A stretch of 64,000 nucleotides of DNA from Blasia pusilla (GCA_050084515.1 CM114275.1:21948001-22012000); one strand, 5' to 3'. Shown: positions 21,880 to 32,629, numbered from the stretch's first letter. Program-made: numbers and translations. Notes: generated by a model not told the origin, from the sequence alone.

Positions 21880-22879
21880 TTTGCTCGGCCATACCAAGAC
21901 TCAAAATCCAAGTCAAACAACCAGGTCCATGGCCTGACCCAACACATGACGTCGTGAAGCCTCGAGAAATAGAAGCAACCATTTGTCACACTAGTAGCAA
22001 ATCCCATCGCACGCTCTCTCTCATCAGCGTTAGGCTCCACCAACGCCGCACATGAGAATCCCATACAAGCCCCGGACCACCTTCCTGTAGGCATGTGACG
22101 AGGAAAACTCACAAATGTGGGTAGTGCCATCCTAGGTGGCCCACACGGTTCACCACTGCCATGGATGACGGATCAATAACCCTCACCACTTGAGAAAGTC
22201 GCCCAATATCCAAGATACTATCCACTGTAAGGCGAGGATCCCGCTGCACTGCATCATATGCTCGACGTAGAACCTCCCTAGGCAACAAGTTTGTCCACCA
22301 CAAGCGTGGACGATGTGCACGCGAGCCAACTCGCGCTGCATCCAACAACACCGCTGGTCCAATCCAAGACCGCACCTCATGAACACTCGCCATCATCCGG
22401 ATCCGAGTGTCACCCAACAATGGAACATTCTCCAGAATGTAAGCTAGAGCACGTGCCTGATGAACCTGAAGATGTCGTAACACCCGTAACATCTCCCAAA
22501 ACAATCGAGACCTAGGGTCATGTAATCCCTCACCACGACCAGCATGTGTATGACCTTGACATGGCCATCCAGCAATCACCAAATCCACAAGACCAATTCT
22601 CTCAAGGTCCTGCGCCCCCAACAATGCAATGTGTGATGGTAAAGCACGCTGGTACCCACGAATAGCTGATGGCGGCAACAACTCAGGATATCTCCGCATC
22701 AATCGACCAATATGTCGGGATGAGACTCTGGGCCATCTCATCTCGCTCCACATACACGTATCTCCAAGACAGAATACCGGCTGCAACACTGCAGCCAAAC
22801 CAGTGCTAATCCCACCAAAGAGATCTAACACACAAATGCCCTCCGGCGGATACTGCCATACAATGGGTGTAGTATCCAA
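21880..22879 (-). pseudogene. B1 C5 cytosine DNA methyltransferase, DNMT3/DRM-like
   Basis: The frame 22109-22879 (256 codons) is open and carries the motifs in the normal order. Motif I is VLDLFGGISTGL (17-28). Motif IV is VIAGWPCQGH, with catalytic Cys107. Motif VI is ILENVP, with Glu150. A motif VIII-like SRAHRPRLWWTN lies at 186-197 and has the DNMT3/DRM look rather than the bacterial one. Frameshifts then move the end into other frames: EPNADERERAMGF at about 22.05 kb fits motif IX, and RRHVLGQAMDL at about 21.93 kb fits motif X. The domain lies between protease and reverse transcriptase in the same direction as pol. Such enzymes methylate cytosine in DNA, and retroelement-borne DNMTs have been reported in dinoflagellates and charophyte algae. 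This copy lacks one continuous frame to motif X. Confidence 0.9.
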
Positions 22880-23700
22880 AGGGGATAACCCAATCTGGGC
22901 AGAAGTAGGAGTCCGCCGTGGGGCCTCCTCTTCCTCGTGAGGTATAATGACCTCACACCAAGCCTCTGCACTAGGCGATCAGCCTTTTGCCGTAGTGCAC
23001 CGCCTGAACTCCAAAGTGGCACATCCAACGATGAGGATGCCACCGCTGCAAAAATAGGGACCTCCTCTACCTCCTCATGCGCAGGAGAATCCATAGCAGA
23101 AACATTACCCTCCAAAAAGTCTCCTGGCCAAGTGACTACTCCACTAAAACCAGCCACAGATGCTAACACTGTTGGGGAAGACCCTCCTGGTCGAGCCCCA
23201 GAAATAAATCTCACAGAACTTGGCTCATACGTCCATCCCGGACTGCCAACCTGGTCTATAAGACGCTGTCTCACCCAAGTAATCCATCTGAAAACCCATC
23301 GGGTACACATCGCTCCTCCAACTAGTACATCATACGACTCGGCTGATGTGACTACCGCAGATACTCCCAACCGTGAGCTATCAGTCGCATGATCTGGTCT
23401 TAACTGTACAGAAAACTTTTCCCATGTCATGAATTGAGACATATCATTGGCTCCTCCAAGTGATGTTTGAATTTGGAATGGGCAAGGCTCAAGCTCTGAC
23501 CTCCGAATACCCAAACCAATATATGCCGCCTTTCCCAACATCAAAGGTTGGGCACCTGAGTCTAACAAGACTCTATCTGGTCTATACACCTGTCCTGTAG
23601 GACTCACCAATCGGAAGATCCCACTCCGGTTGTCCAACATACATACACCAGGTGTAAGCCTCTCACGATCAATGGCTGGCCGGGCTGGTAATGCATCCAT
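22825..23700 (-). pseudogene. B1 aspartic protease and linker
   Basis: The open frame has 291 codons. The retropepsin is near its start: catalytic VLLDSGAQPLML (residues 44-55), then GLGIRRSEL, and the flap and end region YDVLVGGAMCTRWVF (about 124-138). After it comes a long linker without a recognised domain, then a frameshift near 22.93 kb leading into the methyltransferase frame. The active-site DSGA is intact, unlike in B2. Confidence 0.85.
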
Positions 23701-24300
23701 CTTCGCCGCACTGACTTGCCAAGTAGCACCGGGTACTCAATGCTACTCGACCGACATAGAGGGTCGCTCCACCGCAACACCCTCATCCACCTCAACACGT
23801 GTAGCAAGAATAACACCCCACGTTCACACAACGTGGTCGCTAATCAAATACAGAGCTAAGTCAACTCCTAAAGCCATCGACTCCGTGGCGAAAACAATGG
23901 GGATCCCAACACTTTGAAGTTGCCATCCGCAATACTCCATTGGATCTTTGCATCCGTGTCTACTACACGCGATGTAGATGCCTCGCCCCCCACTGTCGGC
24001 TCAATAGGCTGCGTGAGGAACCATGGATGGAGTCCTAAGCACCTCGGACAACAAGAATGATGGGAAGCCTAGCGTGCCTCCCGGCCTCACCCCTCTGTGG
24101 GTCCAACTCCACAAGTAGCACCACGTGGCTCGACGCTCGAGTGGCTCCTCTCGAATCGCTGCGGTGATGCCTCAACCTTGTCTTTGCACTCGCCATATAA
24201 GAGAGATCATCCCTCCATAAGAGGTGGAAGCCCTGCTCCCGAACCTGATCTATGCTTTGGATACCACCATAGTAGCCAACTTTTGCTCCAATCTGCTCAA
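23701..24300 (-). pseudogene. B1 gag-protease connector
   Basis: Frames 24035-24313 and 23604-23831 carry the connector. It includes a short heptad-like MAAEIEQIGAKVGYYGG segment right after the zinc-knuckle protein. No known domain is seen. The match to B2 (43.4-44.05 kb) is partial. Confidence 0.6.
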
Positions 24301-25726
24301 TCTCGGCAGCCATAGTCGACTACTGTCGTAGTGGTAGGGGTAGCCACCGTAGGCTCTCCAACCACTGGTCCACCTCTACCACCCCTACCACCTCTACCAC
24401 CTCGGCCTCTCGGAGCTACTCCACCACGGCCACGGCCTGATCTCAACTCTGGATGAAGATCAAAGCAACGCTCTCGAGGATGACCTAGTCTCCCGCAATG
24501 ATCACACTGAGTTGGGGCCGACTGAGGCCCATCCTCCAAAGTCCGTCTCCCATCCTCTTGGGGACAAAACTTCCTAACATGATCACCTCCACATGTCCAA
24601 CATGATCGCCCCTGGGGCAGCAAATGAAGGCAATGGTCTCTGCACAAATGTCCCTCTAGGACTTGACTGAGGTCGCGTGTACCCCCCACGACTCCCACTA
24701 CTACTACTACCACCACCACTACTACGAGACTGTGAGGTGGGCGGCTGAACACGAGAAGTAGTAGTTGTATCCCTACTGAATGCGGATGTCACCACTCTCT
24801 CCTTCACCATGTTAAGCTCAATCTTCTCAGATAGAGCAAACACATGGGTCAATGTGGGTGAATCATCACTCATAAGAGTAGCATCACGCACTTACGGCAC
24901 AAATCTCTGCCCAAGATCCCATACTAAAATCGATCGCTCGATCCTCAATCACACCTTGGGTAATCGAAATCAAGCATCGATACGCGTGTATGCCTCACTC
25001 TAAGACTCTCACCAGTCTTTCGCTCAAAGTCTGAAAGATTCCTCAACTTCTCCGTCTTCACTCCTTGATAGTTCTTCTTCAACCTCTTGAAGAACTCTGC
25101 AATCGGGCTAAACGATGGTGGGGCACTAGTACCTCCACTAGTACCCCCACTGGTACCCCCACTCCGGCTCGTACTCGTACCACTCAGCGTCGGGCTGGCT
25201 GGCATAGTAGGAGCACTACTACCAATACCACCATGGGTGATAGACACATAGCCTGGAGACCAATATTGTCTCCATGCCTCAATCTCAGCAACATGGTCCT
25301 TCCTAAACTCATGGTAATCATCCATGGGTGGTCCTTCCAAGTCTTTGAAACAACCCTTCCAAGCCAAGAAGGGTGTAAACAACGTATGTTCGCAACATCT
25401 GCATATCACACCACGTATCAAACTCCTGCATGAAGTCCTCCAACTCAATGGTACCCATGCACCGAGTTTCGTCGTGGGCCCTTCATGGCCCCATATCCAC
25501 CGTCCATGTCCCAAATCAATGGAGTGCAACACTCGATAACAACGTAGAAGACTCGGTGTTTGGAACACCTCGTCCTCCTCTTCATCAACCGTCGGAAGTG
25601 GAAAAGGTAGCCGATACCTAAATCCTGCGTGTGAAACCACCATCGCCCGCACCATGGTCCCCAAACAGACCACCCGACGACTCCGTGATGACCAACGCCG
25701 ATGCCGCGCCACCACCAAATTACCAA
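24297..25726 (-). pseudogene. B1 gag with two zinc knuckles and an RGG-like tail
   Basis: Gag packages the RNA. The capsid part is in frames 25445-25726 and 24945-25718 (shared words with B2: PPMDDYHEF, EIEAWR, NYQGVKTEKLR). Nucleocapsid is in 24297-24752, with knuckle one CWTCGGDHVRKFC, knuckle two CDHCGRLGHPRERC, then a basic GRGRGG and RGGRGGRGG tail that could bind nucleic acid. There are at least two frameshifts in the capsid part. Ser/Gly/Thr-rich repeats (GGTSGGTSGGTS) interrupt the B1 capsid region compared with B2. Confidence 0.82.
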
Positions 25727-27157
25727 GTGACGTTGATGTTGCTATACTATTCTAGCTCTACTAGCTATGGGTGTAGGCAACCTAACTTGTCATCACCACA
25801 AGAAGTCTCCCACAGTCTACTCGTCATCCCTCCACCTCACTACCGGTAGCACACAGAGTAACACTACTCGGGAAATCAGCGTCAACCCTAACAATGGGCG
25901 CAAGCAAGAAGCACGATGGAGGGGATCCAAACACAGGAAATCCAACGACAACCCTCCAATTGCAAATGGAAATCAAGGTAACACAATCCACCAAACATGG
26001 TGCCCTCTGAATCCACAAAACCCACCACACAATTCTAACGCAATAGCTACTCCGCCAAGCTGGTCGATGACGTGCTAGTCGAACTCGCAAAGACCTGAAA
26101 ATATCACTGCATGGAGAGGCTACACCATACTATGCGCTAGAGGTACATCAACCAAAAACCTGAGATGCATAAAGCGCATAACACATCTCCGAACAGCACC
26201 AAATGAGCTACAACAGTCTGTATACTGGCATAGTTAAGAACTCAGCAATTAAGCGTCCTCCAGGCAGAATAGCCCAAAGATGGGTGACCAGTTATGCAAA
26301 ACTCAAATCCCAAATCCTGCAAAAATTGCCTCATGCCCAAGCAAGCAAGCTTGCTTGCTTGCTCCTTGCTCCTTACTCCGCCTCTCACGCCCACTCGCCC
26401 CGAGCTACCACGAGTTGCCTCGAAGCCTCAAAATGCTCGAGACATGCCACGCTCGCCACGCTTGGCCATGCTTCGCTATGGAGAGAGGTCCAACCAGGGT
26501 GCCCCCAACGGGATAGGCGTCTCCAAAAATGAACGAGTCACCAACCAACCAGCCCCTCCGACCTTGAGCTAGTCCGCGAAATTTCGATCAAAAATTACTT
26601 CACAAATACGTGACCGAAATCAAATCTATTTCGATCAGAATTCAATTGACCACCATAGCTATCTCCCCACAAAAACTCAGCTACAACCGAGCTCCGTACT
26701 CCGAGCTAAAAATCAGACAAACTTGCTATCCATACACCTCTAGAACCGCAAATCCGACAGCGCTTCCGCCAAGTTTCATGCACGCAGAAATCCGCAACGC
26801 TCCACGCACTCAAGCAGATAGCTTCACATGAGATCAAAATACAAGTAGCAATAGGAACCTCTCACCCGATCTGGATGAACTTCAACAGAGCTTCCGCACT
26901 CCAAGCTCTCCACATCAGAAAACTGTCGAACACGAACCAGAATATTCAATGCTTGATAACTTCCAACTCCCTTGACGAAATCCGGCGATCTATAGCGCGT
27001 TGGAAAGCTCTCAGCAAGGCGCTTCTTTCCCATCCAACCACGCACCTGATTCACACCTCCAACATAGGCAACAAGCCACGAACATCCACGGATGAGTACA
27101 CAATCAGCCCTAACCAGATCCTACTGATCTACAATCGAAGCTACCATCGATCTACTC
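25727..27157 (-). other. B1 untranslated leader
   Basis: About 1.4 kb lies between the primer site and gag. No protein is recognised. It holds a 24-bp perfect palindrome (26338-26361). By eye it does not align with the B2 leader, although the coding parts do. Confidence 0.6.
26338..26361. repeat. 24-bp perfect palindrome in the B1 leader
   Basis: The arms CAAGCAAGCAAG and CTTGCTTGCTTG join with no spacer. In RNA this would make a GCAA/TTGC-rich hairpin or a kissing site. Confidence 0.9.
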
Positions 27158-27169
27158 CAGTTCTTTGAG
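27158..27169 (-). other. B1 self-primer binding site
   Basis: Directly after the 5' Y repeat the minus strand reads CTCAAAGAACTG. This is the exact reverse complement of CAGTTCTTTGAG at 27344-27333 inside Y, which begins 29 nt after the TATA string and so should be the RNA 5' end. The arrangement equals that of Tf1-type elements, which prime on their own folded-back 5' end. No TGG-starting tRNA site is present. Confidence 0.75.
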
Positions 27170-27537
27170 TGAAATCCGTGAAAGACCTACTGTCATAAAA
27201 CACGTTTACAATCACATACAATCGAGCCAAACCCACTCCACGATGGGAGAATCTAGGTCGAAGCTTGCGGGAAACACCATAGCCAAGAGCTCTACTCACT
27301 ACCAAGGCTAACTCCCAACGCAATAGGCTCAACTCAAAGAACTGACTGTTCTTTGAGTGCACTCCACCTTATATCCTCCAACCTAAGAGCGGGCCCTACT
27401 GTGAAACTCACCCCCAACTGAGTAACCCCCAACCCTATGTATGGAACCGCATCTCTACCAAGCCACTACGGTCCTACATAAGGAATGGCCTCTACTAGCA
27501 CACTATACTCTACGACATAATCCTTATGGTCATGACA
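27170..27537 (-). repeat. B1 Y repeat, 5' copy (368 bp)
   Basis: Its start, TGTCATGACC on the minus strand, abuts the target duplication GGTT. It ends at 27170 directly before the self-primer site, so from the reverse-transcription side Y is the end of the 5' LTR. X does not follow it. Confidence 0.92.
27333..27373 (-). promoter_or_regulatory. B1 core promoter: TATA box and predicted RNA start
   Basis: TATAAG (27373-27368 on the minus strand) lies in Y. The predicted transcript start at 27344, CAGTTCTTTGAG, is 29 nt downstream, the normal plant distance. Confidence 0.6.
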
Positions 27538-27541
27538 GGTT

Positions 27542-28171
27542 TCACCAAAGCCAAAGCCTAAGAAAAACCCAAAAGATGTATGAAACCCAAGAAATAAAAG
27601 ATTAAAAGGTAATAATGAGAAGACGTGGGGGGAGGGAAGTGATAAGGCAAATTTTTTTATTTTTCCAATTCTTTGCAAGCAATGTTCACAAGTGTTATGC
27701 CAATTGTCTACAAGTTCACACACTCATAAAAAAATACTTAAAAAATCATAATATTACAAAGTGTTTTGTAAGTATAAAACTCGCAAAAACATAAACTTGT
27801 CTTTCCTTTTGCTATGTTTGGACAATAGAGGTATTTATCACAACTTTTATCCAATTTCTTATCATTGGCTTCTTCTATGCTTTTTTTTCTTTGCATTGGA
27901 AACTTTACTTTCCAATCATTCGTGCTCGCATCTTGCATTTCTTGATATTCATGATTACTTGTTCAAAAAGGAGGTCAGATCTTTTTTGGAGGCCCCATGA
28001 GGTTGCATTGGAATTTCTTGCTTATGGATTGGACTAATAAGAAGCGAGTCATTTACAAAGGAGTATCAAGGCACATTCAACGTCATTCGTCATCATTTTT
28101 TGAATTTACCTTCCATCATCCCATCAATGACGATCCTCAAGACGTCAGTCTCTAGACACACACTAAGTACT
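27542..28171. other. AT-rich spacer, no gene seen
   Basis: This lies between the right target duplication of B1 and the solo LTR. No recognisable gene or repeat is present. Confidence 0.5.
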
Positions 28172-29164
28172 TGTTTTGTCCCTACTCTCCTTGAACGTTA
28201 ATCTTTGTTGTTGCGGAAGCGTGCGTTCAGTAGGTCACGCTCTCAACGTTGATCTACATCCAAACACACACTCTGGTTAGTCGGGTCTTGGATCAATCAA
28301 CGGTCTCGTCTCGGTCTCTCATCAAGCACAACCTTCATACTTTTTCGGTTTACAACACATGCAAGTCTCGAAAGACTTGGGACAGACTTTCAGGTCAGTT
28401 CAAAAACCTCAAACGGCGTTTCGCGCTTGGCGGTTCTAATTGTCCAATGGAGATCCAAGGAGTCCCTAATCGAGACTCATACAAAATGAATCATGGGTTG
28501 GAATCCAAGTGTGGCGTACAAAGTCCACTCCCTTGGATCAGGTTTAGGTTTCGAGTTCCAACGCTAAACTCCCCTTCCATCCCGTGCCCTTGAGACGCCG
28601 TTTGGTGCTCAAAGTGGAGATTCGTGTTTCAAGACTTCTTGGAGAGACTCCTTCCTTACTAGTACTTCTGGGGATCTATGGGGTTCCCTACTTTTAGGGA
28701 AAGACACCCGGGTCTCTCCAATTGGCCCTCAACCCCATTGTTCTTATAGTCGTTTTTGGCCAATATCTCAATATGTACTTATGCGTTTGCTGAGATCTTT
28801 GGTGCGTTGAAAGCGTCTCAAGATAAGCTTTCCAACGCATTTCGGGACTAAAAGTTATGGTCCAAAACACAGTAAAATTCCTCAAATGCTAGTCGTGTTT
28901 CAAAACTGGCTCTCACCTCTTTGGCAACCAACCTTCCAAGACTCAACTCATCTCAAGTCTTGGCTCGCATTTGGTCTAGATTTCCTGGTCGCGACCACTA
29001 ACACATGAAACGCACAACTCTATTTCGTGTTTTGTCTCTTGGACTTTTCCAAGAGACCTTCCAAAAGCCTTTTCAAAGCACAATCATCGCAACGTGAGTA
29101 CACTTGAGTTTTGATGTTCCGCTTGGCGTCTATTTGGTGTTGTTTGATTCTGAGGGTCGCGACA
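28172..29164 (-). mobile_element. Solo LTR of family A with intact target duplication
   Basis: On the minus strand it starts TGTCGCGACCCTCA, like the A1 LTR at 56146, and ends next to CTACTCTCC on the plus side. The ACGCACGCTTCCGCAACA block and the AAAGATCTCAGCAAACGC block match A1. GTACT stands on both sides (28167-28171 and 29165-29169), a perfect 5-bp target duplication. It therefore arose from one insertion that lost its interior by LTR-LTR recombination. Confidence 0.92.
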
Positions 29165-29169
29165 GTACT

Positions 29170-29790
29170 AGTATCAAAGGTGGTTGTACATTTGTTTGGA
29201 AAAGTTGCATGTGGCCGCATACGTGAGGTTTGATCCATAATTGATAGGTCCAACACATGTAATGAGTTATCATAAAATCTTTCACTACTTCCTTTGAACT
29301 CCTTTAACCAAATTTGGATGGAGACATAGTAGTTACTTGTTTATTTATGCTAAAATTTGCATACAATAGATGAAGATGATGTCTTGTGATATATGATTGA
29401 TTGCCAAATTTAGTATTTTGCTTGTTCAATATCTAGTTTCCTCCCCAAGAAGATTTAATGTAAAGAAATCATGTTTGGATACTTTCATTTTTCTCAAGCA
29501 CATGATGTAATATTCAATTCTTTCAGCTCGCAAAAAATTAGATATAATAGCTTCCCATGGTACACTGGTCCAACATCTTCTCTAGTAGACGATAATGATA
29601 ACATCAATAATTGAGAATTTTATTTGATGAGAACGGATCGGAAAAGAATCAAACTATGATTGAGTAGCTCCTCTTACTTTCAAAACTAAATCCGTCCTCA
29701 CAAGTTATTGTAGACATGTCTATAGACATAGACTTTTTCCGTATGCAACCCTCTACTAGAGAGTAGGATTGGATCCTACAACAAGCTTTA
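29170..29790. other. AT-rich spacer, no gene seen
   Basis: No recognisable gene or repeat lies here. The part after about 29.76 kb begins to resemble family B sequence. Confidence 0.4.
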
Positions 29791-29799
29791 TGGTTCTAG

Positions 29800-30640
29800 T
29801 GGAAGAGGACATATATCTTACAAGTTTGGGAGGATGATAGAGTATGAATGTTGCCTCATCCTTTGTAGAAAACACAATTGGTGCAACATCCTTATGAGGA
29901 GATGCGACACGTTGGAGTGAAGTGGACGTATAATTTGCTCCAGATACAATATCTAGTGGCGAGGCATCCAAATTGATGTTCAACAATTTGTTGCCAAATG
30001 CATGGTGTGTGATCGAGTCCGAGCATAATCCAACTCCATAGTTACTTTCACTATCAATCATGGGTTTAGGCTATAGATGGAGCTTGGATTTTGTAGGACC
30101 TTTATCTTTGACAAAGCGCCATAGTCATCTTATGTTGGTGATGGTTGAGCACTTCTCAAAGTGGATAAAGTTCGTTGTATTGCTTGACAAAGCGAGTAAG
30201 GGAATAGCACATGCCTTCTTAGATAAAGTGTTAAGTCCTTATGGTGCATCAATTGAGGTGTTAACGAACCATGGTACACAATTTTGAGGAGAGTTTCAAG
30301 CCTTATGTGATAAGGAAATGATCGATCATTGCACTACTTTGCAAGATCATCCTAAGGCGGATGGACTAGGGGAGAGAAATGTGTAGATAATGAAGAGATG
30401 TTTATACAAGTGTGGTTTGCAAAGAGTTCATCTAAGAGATTGGAACCTACAACAGCCATATTTGGCGATGGGATACAAATTCAACAAGCAGACAGTCTTA
30501 CCGTCTTTCTCACCGTACTTGTTGCCGAGATATATGGTTGAGAGCCTAATTCATCTACAACCATTTATCGCAATGATGATAAAGTGTTGAATCTCGATGA
30601 ACCTAATGTATTGATGATAGCATGTTCTTAGCCGGCTGAG
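29800..30640 (+). pseudogene. Family B integrase fragment B3
   Basis: The frame 30060-30287 reads MGLGYRWSLDFVGPL and VMVEHFSKWIKF, the family B integrase core, keeping the first Asp. The second Asp of the triad has been changed: LTNHGTQF replaces LTDQG. 30390-30590 continues with GLQRVHLRDWN and AMGYKFNKQ. Stops are common. No methyltransferase, reverse transcriptase or terminal repeat belongs to it, so it is a fragment. Confidence 0.8.
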
Positions 30641-30647
30641 TTGTTTT

Positions 30648-30735
30648 GAAGTAGACATAGTCTCTCTGATGAAACCTCTGGCGATCTGGAGGTTTCATCG
30701 ATAACCACCTCCCCAAATAGTCGCATATGGTTTTT
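30648..30735 (-). repeat. Inverted family B scrap forming a fold-back
   Basis: The text from AGTAGACATAGTC to CGCATATGG matches the antisense of the family B pol seen at 39.12-39.19 kb in the same direction, that is, opposite to B3. GATGAAACCTC (30668-30678) and GAGGTTTCATC (30689-30699) form a perfect 11-bp inverted repeat with a 10-bp loop. Confidence 0.65.
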
Positions 30736-31720
30736 AGGACAAGCCTAACACTTAATGGAACTTTAGCTTTAAGAGTAAATGTAAAGAAAATTATAAATCA
30801 TCTTTTGGATTTTGATGTATTGATTTTGACTATTAAGTGAAAGAGTCAAAATATTTCATAATCATATGTAAAATTCTTTTCTAATTGATTTTTTCTGATT
30901 TTTAATAATTATGTATTATTTAATTATTTGAAAGCACGAAATGCACATTGATTTCACACCGTAGTTTTCATCACATTGCAATGCCATGCAATTCATTAAG
31001 AAGCTCTCAATTGTAAGGGGAATAATATGTAATAGTAAAAAAATGCAATAATGAATCTAAATTCTTACAATCATAATCTATATTCATATCTACTTAGTTC
31101 TTTTTATTATAATAAATTTATAATATAAGATTTTCAATTATTATAGGATCTAATAATTTTATTAAATTTTATCCAATTATTTTGTTAAAATATTAATTTT
31201 TTGACTATATATGGTAAAATTAAAATATCTTTCCAATGTAGGAATGATATTTTCATTTAGTAGATATAAAAGGATAAATAATATATCTGCAATAAAATAA
31301 AAAATAGAATCATTATAGACTACCACTAAATAACATTTCCTAATTTTTGTATCAATTTTTTATTTTCATCAAATAATCTATAAATATTTCTAATAATGGT
31401 AAGATGAAGGATAAGTAAGAGGATAATAAATGATCTAGGTATTTTATTTATGAGAGTGTAAAAAGAAATTGAGATTGATATGTGTTAATCAATTAGTATT
31501 GAAAATGTATCGTTATTGTTGGACATCAATGGTTATTTTGATTTCATATACATCATTTCTATTAAGATTTCAATACAAATAGATATGACAATGATAAAGA
31601 ATAATCACCAACTTTAATTGCTATATTGACGTAAACTTGCATTAGTCCAGTGTTGAAATCAACACATTTGGAAATGTTATTAAATTTATGCATAATATAG
31701 AGCCCTTAAGTTTTATGATA
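30736..31720. other. Very AT-rich spacer
   Basis: This has no gene and no recognised repeat. The composition is strongly A+T. Confidence 0.6.
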
Positions 31721-31723
31721 GCG

Positions 31724-32050
31724 TTGTTTAGACAATGAAGAGGGGTTTGTGTAGAAAACTGCTAAATAAGCATAATTGGTGGAAAACGACTTTCATACTC
31801 ATACACCACCATGGAGAACAAAATTTTGCAATGAGAGTTGGTCCCCTTCTCAGTTATATAGGGTATGTACAAGCAACCCTAACCCTAATCTTAACCATAC
31901 TCTCGAGTTAAACTAACTGTGATTAACTAACCCTAGTTAAGATAATCGCGCTTAACTGACTAACCAAGATTAAACTTCCCTACTTCGTGTGAGTACCAAA
32001 TGTAGCAGTTGAGGTGTCTCATGAGTTTGATTGTAACTCAATCTTCAATA
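31724..32050 (-). repeat. Copia 3' LTR with TATA box
   Basis: On the minus strand it follows the tract TTGAGGGGGAG (32061-32051). This is the usual copia junction. A CCTATATAACTGAG box at about 31864-31851 is a probable promoter. The far end near 31724 (TGTTTAGACAATG on the plus strand) is a guess. Confidence 0.6.
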
Positions 32051-32186
32051 CTCCCCCTCAAGCTCATATTGATATCTTTAACGTCTAAATCATTTCTAAA
32101 CATCTCAAACTTATCTCTAGACAATGCCTTTGTAAAGATGTCAGCACTTTGTTGATCTGTACCTATATACACAAGATCAATTTCTC

Positions 32187-32459
32187 CTACAACATTTTCT
32201 CTCTAATAAAATGATAGTGCACCTCAACATGCTTTATACGAGCATGAAACACAAGGTTATTAGCAAGTTTGATGCTACTAATATTGTCTGCATATATTAC
32301 ACTAGGTCCTAAGTTACTAACACCAATCTCAACTAGTAATTGATGAAGCCACATTGCCTCATATGTTGCATTGGTTGCTCCTCTGTATTCACCCTCTGTC
32401 GAAGATAAAGCAATTGTAGGTTGCTTCTTTGAAGTCCAACTTATAGTTGCGCTTCCCAA
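32187..32459 (-). pseudogene. Copia RNase H
   Basis: 90 codons: SATISWTSKKQPTIALSSTEGEY, then YADNISSIKLANN and the final RIKHVEVHYHFIRE, all standard copia RNase H words. The normal catalytic Glu and Asp are visible. Confidence 0.85.
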
Positions 32460-32629
32460 AGTACATGAATAATCATATATGGAAGTGTTGATTTAACCCC
32501 CTTCATGCCCAATTAACATCTGTGAATCCTTGTAATTGTAAACTTGGAGAAGGTTCAAATTCACATACCACATGATCCTCCTCACAACATCAAGATGAGA
32601 TTCTCGAGGTGCTTGCATAAATTGGCTCA

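Larger units (their letters stand above)
17787..27537 (-). mobile_element. Complete Ty3/gypsy insertion B1 with DNA methyltransferase and PHD finger
   Basis: The insertion is bounded by TG...CA ends and by a 4-bp target duplication: GGTT at 17783-17786 and GGTT at 27538-27541. On the minus strand the order is Y (27537-27170), self-primer site, leader of about 1.4 kb, gag, protease, C5 methyltransferase, reverse transcriptase, RNase H, integrase, PHD finger, polypurine tract, inner X, two bases, Y, outer X. The two Y copies differ at 2 of 368 positions and the two X copies at 2 of 106, so the insertion is recent. Even so, pol and gag carry several frameshifts and stops. It is not a chromovirus, because a PHD finger stands where a chromodomain would be. 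Confidence 0.9.

Noticed and set aside
24245-24275. A TGGTATCCAAAGC word on the minus strand resembling a tRNA primer site
   Set aside because: It lies inside the gag end, kilobases from any terminal repeat, and does not follow an LTR border.
26250-26900. Captured host gene in the B1 leader
   Set aside because: The composition is gene-like, but no domain or open frame could be recognised, so capture cannot be claimed.
18449-27168. Many plus-strand open frames across B1 and B2 as genes
   Set aside because: They are antisense shadows of gag-pol and show no family motif of their own.
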